The position numbers and the translations under genes are program-made. Shown one piece after another: positions 46,016 through 56,400 of a stretch of DNA of 64,000 nucleotides (the first letter of the stretch is position 1; every line of letters begins with the position of its first letter). The stretch covers positions 106,317,450 through 106,381,449 of the forward strand of contig CM066992.1 of the NCBI GenBank assembly GCA_033977485.1, given 5' to 3'. The notes under the pieces are model-generated. The model was not told where the DNA came from. It did no database searches and saw nothing but the letters and a program-made list of their open reading frames with translations. The DNA is from Hydrangea macrophylla. Taxonomy: Eukaryota; Streptophyta; Magnoliopsida; Cornales; Hydrangeaceae.

Positions 46016-46309
46016 GGGTAAATTGCATTTTGCACCCTCAAACTATACCATGTTTTACACTTTGGTCCTTAAACTATCATTTTTCGCATTTTGGTCCCTC
46101 AACTATCATTTTGTGGCAGTTTGCCCCCTCCCTCACTTTTAGTGACGAAAAAAGTCACTTTTTAGTGACACCAAAAGTGACGCTAAAAGTGACTGAGGGG
46201 GCAAACTGCCACAAAATGATAGTTGAGGGACCAAAATGCGAAAAATGATAGTTTAGGGACCAAAGTGCAAAATATGGCATAGTTTGAGGGTGCAAAATGA
46301 AATTTACCC
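46016..46309. mobile_element. Mutator-type foldback MITE (294 bp) with 9-bp TSD
   Basis: The ends are GGGTAAATTGCATTTTGC and GCAAAATGAAATTTACCC. The arms of about 115 bp (including TTTGGTCCCTCAACTATCAT and its complement) pair with very few mismatches around a loop rich in AGTGAC repeats. A perfect 9-bp duplication TAAAAAAAT flanks it (46007-46015 and 46310-46318). The transcript would form a long hairpin, a likely source of 24-nt small RNAs. A frame crossing it is not a gene. Confidence 0.85.
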
Positions 46310-46669
46310 TAAAAAAATAAAATATAAATTTTAAAAAAAAAAAAAAAGAAGAAAAAAAAAGCGTTCTTTTTTGGGACAGAATTCTAATTGAAGGGGTTTT
46401 AGAGAAAAATGCAATAGTTGAGGGGAGTTAGTTTGTCAAGTTTTATAGTTTAGGAGCGTATTTAAAAAAGAGTCATATATTGAACTAAAGTGTGATTGAC
46501 TTTTTTCTTTTCTTTTTTTTTATTTTTTATTTGTAAATTCCGATGGGAACTTGAGTTGTTTGGAAGGAGTTGTAATACACAATAGGATTAATGTCGAATA
46601 TCATTAATATTAAGGAGTTGTAAAATTGTAGGGATTGTATATAACATGATATATCCAAAGTAAAAAAAA

Positions 46670-46790
46670 AAATGGTATACTAAAGTTGTTAAAACTCTAA
46701 GAAAATTACTTAAGTGAAAGTGCACCGATTGATAAAAGTGTAAACCACTTATGTGCATCGGTAATTATCAGTTGCTTTATATCTAAAATA
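46670..46790 (+). repeat. Dispersed direct repeat, copy 1
   Basis: The segment with TATACTAAAG, AAGTGCACCGATTGATAAAA and CACTTATG recurs at about 49375-49475 in the same orientation with some mismatches. The two copies flank the solo LTR and other sequence. Confidence 0.6.
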
Positions 46791-46804
46791 CTAAAACCAT
46801 CCCA

Positions 46805-48931
46805 TATAACACCCACATTCGTGTTATTGCTTTTGCATTTCATTGTCATGCATGATAATGTGATGTGGCGTGTCTTATTACACATGGTTGAGTGAGTTTT
46901 GACTCACGAGTTGATTTGGGTGTCTGTATTAGAGAACCCTTTGAAACTAATGTGATTGAGGATTTATTGTTTGTGAAGTCTCTCCGATTATGAGACGGTC
47001 ACTGTGGAACATTTTAAATGTTTATCTGGAACTAAATGTTTACCTGTGTATTGCAATATCTGTATTATTTTCTGGCTTAGAATTTATTTCTGTTGTTAGT
47101 TTTAGTATCCTGGTGAGAATGAATGAACACACTATTAATTTGGTAGGCTAATTAGCAACTTCGGAAACGTCATATAGAAATTCGCGTTTTAGCGACCAAA
47201 CGAAACTTAGTCGAAAACTTTTATAATTTTGAAGTTTCACTCGTAAAGCTATGAATAAGCTGTATAGAAAGTTTCAGAGACTGATTAGGAGTTTGGAAAA
47301 CTCGTGGGGAGGTAAACGAAATTCCCAAAAGAGTTGCCTATATATAGATAGAGATGGATCTTTAGATTTTTGTAAATCTTAACCTAAGTTCAAGAAAGGA
47401 GGCCATAGGGAGATTTTGGGAGCTTAGAGTTTTGCGACGCCAAACGACGACCTTCCGTCAGTCTGTTTTCTCCTAGTTTTCATATTCGAGCTCCTCGAGG
47501 TAAGAGCTTCGTTTTGATATATGTTAGGGCTTGTTTGGCCAAGTTTTCTGAAAAGTTATTTTCTAGAATTTTTCATAAAAGTTGATAAATGGAATTCTGA
47601 TCCATAGAAATTTTACTAGACGGACTTCTGCACGTTCTTTGTGCACGGGTTTTCTTCAGATTGAATTATAGGAGCGTTATTCGGAGGTGAGTGATTCAAC
47701 TATGTTTTTGGAATGATTTCTTGACATGTATTCATGTTTTGTGTGAATAGCATGTATTAATTCTTAGAGATATATTGTGTAGTTCATATTGGGCATTTAT
47801 ATTGATAAGTAGGCTCAATAGCACGGTGATATGTTTTGATTACCGCGAGTATGGTGATATGTATTTGAGCATGTTAAGTTGCTTATTTGGGTCAGAAGGA
47901 GCACGTGGTCACCGTGCCATTTTGTGGAGCCGATATAGGCATTAAGGTCGCACGATTGAAAAGAAGAATCGTGGGTCTTACCCTTTTGCGTGGACTTATT
48001 GGCGAGGAGTCGCGGATTGGGAGTATGGACGGGCACATGAGTCTCCGGCGACTAGTATGAATTGTAGAGATGTGAATGTGGACATGTTTATCATTCATGT
48101 ACATATGTTGATTTATTCACTAAGCTTTAGCTTAAACAAATCGAATATGTGTGGTTATTCAAATAACCATTTCAGGTGTTAATGCTGGCGAGGAATCGCA
48201 GAAGTGAGCACGTGGGTTGGGAGTTCTTTTAGAAGGCAACTTGAATGTTAACCTTGTAGTTTTGGGATAATAGGATGTTGTAATAAAAATTCTTATGGTT
48301 TGTTGTTAAGTTTAACTTGGTATGTTAGAATGAATCTAAAACGTTGTAATAATTAGTAACATGTTGTAATTGTGCTTCGGTAATATGTTAATACAGTTAG
48401 AATTGCTTTGGAGTACGTTTGGAAGTGTGTGTTTGATCGCCGTTCGAATTCGAAAGCTTTTAAACTTAGAAAACTCTGCAGAATGAGAAGCTGCCATAAA
48501 TCAGTCGACTGGTTGAGAAAACAGTCGACTGGGGCCTTTGTTTTCAGCAACTCACTGCATTGTTTCACAAGGGATCAGTCGACTGGGCCCTCGACACAGT
48601 CGACTGGATCATGTTTTCAATTCAAATATTTTGTTCAGGCTGGACTTCAGTCGACCGGACCTCATCAGTCGACTGAGAATTTGAAGTCCCAGTCGACTGG
48701 GTGTAGAAAGCAGTCGACTGGATGGTGTTTTAAAATCCAACTTTCTGCTGGACCAGGATCAGTCGACTGGGTCTGAGGATCAGTCGACTGGACGGATGGT
48801 TTTCAAAATGTCTTGTTTTATTCCGCTGCGTGTGTTCTTCAAACTAAATTTTGGGAACGTTAATGAATTGGGTTAGCCTCGGTGGCGTGCCACAGGCTCC
48901 GGTTCCGCTATTTTGGGACCGGGCTGTGACA
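46805..48931 (+). mobile_element. Solo LTR (2.13 kb), relative of the LARD-element LTR
   Basis: It is flanked by the perfect duplication TCCCA (46800-46804 and 48932-48936). It starts TATAACACCC (a decayed TG end) and ends GGGCTGTGACA. It shares with the LTRs at 18771 and 24376 the blocks 'CCAAACGAAACTTAGTCG', 'TTTCACTCGTAAAG', GGGGAGGTAAACG and CGACGACC, and the palindrome array near its 3' end, so they form one family with plus orientation. No internal region is present. Confidence 0.87.
48501..48795. repeat. Array of CAGTCGACTG palindromes in the solo LTR
   Basis: Ten copies of CAGTCGACTG (one as CAGTCGACCG) lie within about 295 bp, mostly as pairs separated by 20-35 bp. The pair order resembles that in the LTRs at 19654 and 25995, although much of the spacer sequence has diverged. 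Confidence 0.9.
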
Positions 48932-48999
48932 TCCCACAAATGAATTTACCAAAATAACCACTACGATCTAGATTTGTAATATTTGTTGATCTATCTCTA

Positions 49000-49300
49000 C
49001 ACATAAACATACACATAACAAACAAATATACATACGCATATAATATATACAAAAAGAGGTTATAAAAAAAAAAAGTCCAAGAAAAAGAAAAAAACACCAA
49101 TGGATTTAGTTTATTCTAGAGTCCAACAAAAAGAAAGTTGATCTATGAGGCCCATAAACATACACATAACATACAAATATGCATACATATATAATATATA
49201 TACAAAAAAAGGTTTAAAAAAAAAAAAAGAGTTCAACATAACGGCCAAAAAAAAAAAAAAAAAAACAATAGATTTAGTTTATTCTAGAGTCCAAAAAGAA
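49000..49300 (+). repeat. Tandem duplication of about 145 bp plus second copy of the dispersed repeat nearby
   Basis: The order ACACATAACA...AATATATACAAAAA...A-run...'GATTTAGTTTATTCTAGAGT' occurs twice in a row (about 49008-49130 and 49153-49290). The next 180 bp include the second copy (49375-49475) of the 46670 repeat. No coding sequence. Confidence 0.65.
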
Positions 49301-49475
49301 AAAACCAACCAAACACATAGATGTTGTTATTAAGTTGTAGGACTCTTATGGCATGGACACACTACAAATAAAAAAGTGGTATACTAAACTTTTAAAACTC
49401 TAAATTCTAAAGAAAATAGTTAAGTAAAAGTGCACCGATTGATAAAAGTGTAAAACACTTATGCACATTGGTACA

Positions 49476-49491
49476 TTTATATATATTATAG

Positions 49492-49524
<33 letters not shown>

Positions 49525-50000
49525 ACTATGAGTATGCAGTCTATCAGTAAGGGGCTGGGGGGGTTTATCAAATAAAAATAATAAGAGGTTGTGTTATTCT
49601 TTTTTCTCTTTTGCGCCTTTAGGTTAAAAGAATAGCATAACTAATACTAAAGTGTCAAGTATTAGGGGCCCCTCAAATTTTGTTCTTTTTTGGGGGCTTT
49701 AGGCCCACGCCTACATTCAATAGAGGTAGGGTCGACCCTGGAGATGATGCTAGGGTTCAGACAATTTGGGGATTTTGGTTTCTTGTAAGTTGTTACAGAA
49801 TGTAAAGAGAGAGAAAGATAGGAGAGAGGTAGTGTTTTGTTTTATGTGAGTCCCACACTAGTTTTAAAAAATTTGCTGAGATGCCCCTTGTGTGAAATGT
49901 TTTGTGATTTATTGTGTGGGTGTAGCAATTCTGTTGGTAATTTTCTAATTTTGCTTTCGGAGAGAGAGAGTTAAGCTGAATATTACTATATATATATATA
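49476..50000. other. TANGO2 upstream non-coding region
   Basis: There is no gene. It contains (TA)n/(GA)n near 49490-49525, the inverted partner of the 37312-37425 repeat (about 49845-49950) and (TA)n near 49986-50000. Confidence 0.5.
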
Positions 50001-50281
50001 CTATCTCCGTCCCATTTTATGTGTCCATCTTTCTTTTTTGGGATGTCCCAAAATTGTTAGTCCACTTTCCTAAATTAGTATATAAATTTTACTTAGTTTT
50101 CCAAACTACCATTCCTTACAATCAATACCAAAAACAAAACAAAAAAAGAAAGTGTAATAATTACTGACAATTGTAGAAAGTAGGTGTTTTTTTTGTCACT
50201 TAAATAGTTAGATTCCCCGAAATATCCAAGATAGACACATCAAATGGGACCAAGATAGACACATCAAATGGGACGAGGGAG
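50001..50281. mobile_element. Stowaway-type MITE (281 bp) in the TANGO2 promoter
   Basis: The left end CTATCTCCGTCCCATTTTAT and the right end AAATGGGACGAGGGAG are the familiar CTCCGTCCC-type termini of Stowaway (Tc1/mariner) MITEs. TA flanks both ends. Inside the right end 'AAGATAGACACATCAAATGG' is tandemly duplicated (50227-50271). It ends about 210 bp before the TANGO2 start codon. Confidence 0.82.
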
Positions 50282-50490
50282 TATATAATTTTGGGGGTCG
50301 GGGTGGGTTGGGGGAGGGGGTATAAGATGCTTTGCTTTGAGAGTCAGCAGGAAGGAAGAAAACAAAAGGTTGGTGGCTGTGCTCTGGCAGTGGGTTTCAT
50401 ATGCATTTTGGGGATTGATATAATACACCTTTTTGCGCAGAGAAATCATTCAATTCACGCAAATTAAAGGAAGAAATTAAGCAGATAATT
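50282..50490 (+). promoter_or_regulatory. Proximal promoter and 5' UTR of TANGO2
   Basis: About 210 bp lie between the Stowaway MITE and the ATG. It contains a G-rich stretch (50292-50322, GGGGGTCGGGGTGGG). No TATA box stands out. Confidence 0.5.
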
Positions 50491-53400
50491 ATGTGTATAG
50501 CGGTATTTCAATGGCAAGCTCATCCACTATACCCCTTCCTTCTGTTGCTCAACAGAGACGAATACCAGCATCGGTGAGTGTAAGACTCTGCAATTTCTTT
50601 AACTTTTAGTAGTAGATTTTTGTGCTTACTTTACTTGTCGACAAGACACACTGATCTGGTAGTCTGGTTTGTTAAAAAATATATATTGAAAGGCCTGCGA
50701 AGCCTTTGGCATGGTGGGAAGGTGGTCAGATACTTGGTGGCAGAGATGGGCTCGCCGGCGGGACTTGGTTGGCTTGTACCAGACATGGAAAAGTCACTTT
50801 CATTACAAATGTTCGGGAACTTCACCATAAGCCCCATGCTAAGAGCAGAGGTGACCTACCTCTGCGCTTCTTGGAGGTTGTTAATTTCCACATCTTATTC
50901 AATTTCAATCCCACCCCACTTGTTTGTTTTATTGTCTGACCGATGTCCATTAAATATATTGACCATGAATACGGAATACCCATGTTGGAATTTGGATCTC
51001 TCTTTCAAATAATTTTTTTTTTTTTGCAGCTCATTGTATGTATGTATTGTTCATGACTTCATATATTCTGACCTAATAATCAACTGCCAACTGCAAAATG
51101 GTGCGATTATTGATTTAAGTTGTTGAATAAATGGAAACATGTACGCAAAAATGTTTAGTGCTCACTACTAATAGACAAGAACTTGCACACAACTATGGTG
51201 CACAATGAGCCACAAATGATTTCTTACATGAGACTCAAATGGCTGGACACATAGTGGACTCAAATTTCTCACACAGGTCTGTGGATGACTCACATGCACA
51301 TGACCCAACACACCACCTCTCACCAACTCATGACTGTAATACACACTCAATATATCACCCACAATGCGAACTCTCACTCACAACACACTGTTTAAAACAC
51401 AGCACTAACTTCTCTCCCTCAAGTAATTAACCTAACACATGCAAACTCTCATACACAAAGATAATTCACAAAGCGACCCATATCTAGGCATAGAACCGAC
51501 TGTGTAATGGCGGTGAACAACAGTTGCTATTCCCGAACCTTCTTCCGGCGAAGACGTGTTCCAACGATTACCATGAACCTTGGCGGTTGAAGAAGCCTCT
51601 AGAGAGGTAGAGAAAAATCTGGCAATGTGAAGAGAATTATGGTGATCCCTTCTCAACATAAGTTAATCTCTCTAGTGAACCCATTGTCATAGGTGATCAC
51701 GATGGACCAAATTTGGGGCCCTTCTCTTAGTTGATCTCAACTTTGTATGCATCCCACCGACTGTGTGCCCGAGTGCCTCGTGAAATTGCGGAATGGTGCA
51801 TCTACTGCCTCGTTTAGCAATAGAACATGTCTATTTTCGTTGTTTTTTTATCATTAATTTCTTTGATTTGCATGTTCACCGACCATTTTTTCCTTATCTT
51901 GTGTGTAAGATTGTTAGTATACATGGCCTTGGTACTTCGGCATTGACACTTTCGTAGGCCAGTTACAGTGCTTGTATCTTTGGTAATTGCTTGTATAATA
52001 GCTTTTGTTCGTTGGTTGCAGGGTGAAAAAAATCCTACTGAGTTTGCAGAGGAACTTGCAAGAGAGGCAGATCAGTATAATGGATTTAATCTGATACTAG
52101 CTGACCTTTGTTCCAAGACCATGGTTTATATGACCAATAGATCGAAAGAAGACAAGCTTTGTGTAACAGAAGTTTCACCCGGTATTCACGTGTTATCAAA
52201 TGCCAGGTTGGACTCACCTTGGCCTAAGGTAAGAATATGCATGGTACCCCATGATATACTTATCTGCAGTTCCATTCATACAGTCTCACGTGTGGATATA
52301 GAATGAGATGCTGGAAAATGTTCAAAATTGATGCATTCTCTAATTAGGAGTATCGATATTTTCTTCTTGGGTCTGTCACGTGCGCCTCTTTGAGTCTTAT
52401 CGTCGTGCAACCTTTTGTTGGGTCTGTCATCGTGGGGGTGTGGGCTATTTATTTTTCTTCAAAGGGTTGGGAATGGGCCTGGCTCTGATATCATGTTGAC
52501 AAGGTATTTTGGCAAACTTAGGTTAATCTAAAATGATTAAACCATTTATGTATATGAATATTATTCAGAGAGAATTACAATAGTGTCCTTGACACATATT
52601 AAAACAAAATAAAAGAATAAAAGACTAATAATATCTAACACTATGTTCTCCAGGAATTCGCAATTAGTTCTCCAAACGTGCACTTGGATTGGAAGAGAGT
52701 GCTCAAAATTGCTCCAGAAACAGTGATGGAGAATTCAGAAAAATTGAAGAACGAAGAAGGGAGAATTGTTTTCTCTGTGTCCTTTTTTATGGGGACAGAG
52801 ATAGATTTTATATAGAACTATATCAGATTGCCCAACAGTCATATATTAACAAGAGATTAAAACCAAGAATTAAATCTGACTGGTCAACAGTCACAAGCTG
52901 TAAAAACAAATCAGTACTAACAGATTTGGATTAAAATAGGCCAGCAAGTGCAAATTAAAACATGTGTAGTTTTATGCTCTCCAACGGTAAAAAATAATAA
53001 TAATTCCAGAGAGCAAAAACGTGCGAGGTGGTAAATCAGACGTCATCGTGTACCTCTGTTGTGAAAGGCGCGCTTGGCGCGAGCGGGCGCAAGGCATGAG
53101 CCTCGCCTAAGGCTAGGCGTAGCGCATGCAACTGGGCGCAGTCAAGGCGTGCCTAGGTGCGAGGCGCAGGGCTCATGAGGCGCGCACCTTATTGATGCGA
53201 GGCCCAAGCACTATTTTTACCCCCAAATCAGTTTACGTTTGGGGAAAAAAAATGAAGAAGAAGAAAGAAGAAGAAACGAGAGCAGAAGAAATGTAGCCCT
53301 ACCAGTCGCATTGCATCGCAGATTCGCAGCCCAGGTATGTTTTTTCTTCTTCTTCTTCCTCTTCCTCTATCTTTCTTCATCTCCCCCCTTCGTCTTCTTC

Positions 53401-56400
53401 TTCTTCCTTCTTTCCCCCCTCTTCTCTGTGAGACACATACGTCAGTTTTTTTTTTCTTCTTCTTTCTCCTTTGTCATCTTCTTCTCTTCTTTCTTCTTCT
53501 TTTCAAAAACCATTGCAGCTCCCAGTCTTCTTCTTCGTCTGTTTCGCTGCTTCTCTTCTTCTTCTTCTTCTTCTTGTTCTTCTTCTTCTTCTATTCCCTT
53601 CTTTCTTCTTCTCCCCTCTTCTCTGTCTGACTATCTTATTTATAGAAAGGTTATTTTGTTTTTTTGTTTTGTTTTTTTCCCCCCCTTTTCCCCCCTCTTA
53701 TTTTGTATTGTACTCTTGTGCTGTAATTTCTTAATTTTTTCTCACACAAAAACACAAAAATAGATTTTAGATGTTAGACATAGCTTAGCTTAAGCTTAAG
53801 CTATAATGAAATTGAAATATATTATAATAAATAATAAATTTCTAAAACAGATTTTAGAAGTTAGAAAATACAAGAAAATACTAGGGAAAATACTAGAAAC
53901 TTTAAAAAAATACTAGATTTTTTTTAAAAAAAAAATGTCCTTATGCTTAATCTTTGGGTGGAGGCGTGGAGCACTAGGCATAAAATATTGGAAAATTAAA
54001 AAAATGGTATAGAAAATACTAGTATATGTTAAAAAAGAACAGCCATGCTGCTGTATCATATAAAAAAATATATGTATTTTGCGCCTCGCTTCGCTAGGGC
54101 GCGCGCCTCAAAGTGCTCCTCGCGCCTAGGCTCCAGGAGACCTTGGTGCCTTAAATAACCTTGTCGTGTACGCACCGCATGAGTATCAATTATCAAGCCA
54201 AATTGGGCGGTCCAAATTTGAGATTTGCATCCCCCTATGCGCGCACATGAGAGAGCCTTTCCACAATGCAATCTTACTAAGCTTAAGATGTGAAATCATA
54301 TATAAGGAGGAAAAAAGTCGCATGTTTAACCAATGTGGGATACTTGTCAAATCAAGTTAAAAGGCTTTTGTTTGGTTTTTGAAATAGAAAGGTCCAAAGC
54401 CCAAAATAGAGATGTTTAATATGTAACAACTCAAAGCCCAAGCAATATGAAATAAATCCATCTGATGGTCCCCTGATTCAAATTTTTTTTTTTTTTTTTT
54501 TTTCATTTGGCGTCTTCAGTTTTATTCTCTTTAGTATTGGAGAGAGGTGGTATCCAAGGTCTGGCAGGTAGGAATCTGTATAATCCTTGTCATCACCAAG
54601 GGTAGACCCAAGGTGGGTTTTTTTTTTTGGAGGGGGGGGGGGGGGGGGGGGGGGTTGCTGAGGAAGTTTCCCCCAATTTTTTTCTTTTTGGGGGTCTTAT
54701 ATAGTTATATATACATATGTGATAATGAGATATGGTGTCAAAAGTCATTGGGAAAAGAATAATCTTCATTACTGTACATTCTCCTGTTTATATAGTCTAA
54801 AAGGAAAGAAATGACTCACAATAAAAGAAAAAGATAAGGTCAACATAACCATAAATGAGAGAATAAAAATCAGCTTAAAAAATAATAAAATCTCCTAATT
54901 CCAACACTCCCCCTCAAGTTGAGGCGAAGATGTTAACGAGCCCAGCTTGCTAAGAGATGACTATAGAAGAGCTGGACCAACAGACTTAGTAAACATATTG
55001 GCAGCTTGATCAGACGAGGGAACAAAGCTCGGTGTTATAACTCATGACCGAACTTTTTCCCGAATAAAATGGATATCAACCTCTATGTGTTTTGTTCTCT
55101 CATGAAGGACTGAGTCTGAGGCCAACATATAGCAAACTTATTATCACAGAACAAGGTGGATGAATCCAACACTGGGAAGCCCAACTCATCTAGAAGAGAC
55201 CGAATCTAGAGAAGTTCACACGTTGCATGAGCCATGGCACTATACTCAGCCTCAGCTGAGGGACGTGAGACGACTGCTTGCTTCTTACTTTTCTAGGATA
55301 TGAGATGACTACCACAGAAAGTGCAAAAGCCGGAAGTAGAGTGCCTATCAGTCTTTGACCCCGCATAATCCGCATCTGTAAAGTAGGAGAGACCTGATTG
55401 TGCTCATGTCTTAAGAAAAGCCTAAGACCAGGACAGGTCTTAAGGTACCGGAGAATATGATACGACATCCAAATGGGAGGTACGTGGTGAGTGCATAAAC
55501 TGGCTCACTACACTGACAACAAATGTAAGATCCGGTCTTGTGTTCATCAAATAACTAAGACGACCCACAAGACGCTAATATACTGAAGGATCGGGTAATA
55601 ACTCCTTGAACTCTGAAGATAGCTTAAGGTTTGAATCCATAGGAGAAGAGGCAGGCCTACACCGTAAAGATGATCAAGAGAATACTTACGCTGGGATCAA
55701 GAGATACCTTGGCAAGACCGAGGAACCCTAATACCAAGAAAATATCGAAGAGGGCCCAAATTCTTAATATCAAACGACATCCCTAGATTATGCTTCACTT
55801 GAACAATACTAGGGCCATCATTGCCAGTAATATTTATATCATCCACATATACCGAGATAATTATGCACTTCCCTTGGGAACGACGTCGAATAAAGCATGT
55901 ATGATCTGTTTGACATCGTACAAATCCCATAGTAAGAACCACATCACTGAAACGACTGAACCATGCTCGAGGAGATTGTTAAGGCCGTATGGAGATTTTC
56001 GAAGGCAACATAATTTCCCCGAACACTCCCCTGAGCGCGAACACCCTGCGGCGGATCTATGTAAATAGTTTAATAGGTCCCCATTAAGGAACACATTATT
56101 GACATCAAGCTGATGAAGGGGCCATGAATAGGATGCAGCCATTGAGACCAGAAGACATACCGTGGTTAGCTTAGCCACAAAGCCACAAGGGCAAATGTAG
56201 CACCAAATCTTTCCCAGGAATTTGAGTGAAGCCTTTAGCAACAAGATGGGTTTTATAGCAATTTGATAGTACCATTCGTCAAATATTTCACACTGAAAAC
56301 CTATTTACAAGCAAATGTGTGCAAAGATCAAGTCTGATTACCCTGAAGAGCATCCATTTCCGCTTTCATAGCAGCTACCAACTTAGGATTCAGGAGAGCC

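Noticed and set aside
48501..48795. CAGTCGACTG array as a CRISPR or recombinase attachment array
   Set aside because: The core is only 10 bp, spacing varies, and the host is a plant. No recombinase gene lies nearby.
52689..52934. 81-codon frame in TANGO2 intron 3
   Set aside because: It shows no motif, lies beside a copia remnant, and is skipped by the well-supported exon 3 to exon 4 junction.
53239..53763. Frames of 87-174 codons rich in Phe, Ser and Leu
   Set aside because: They come from a (CTT)n-rich tract inside a hAT-type element; codons are a by-product of the repeat.
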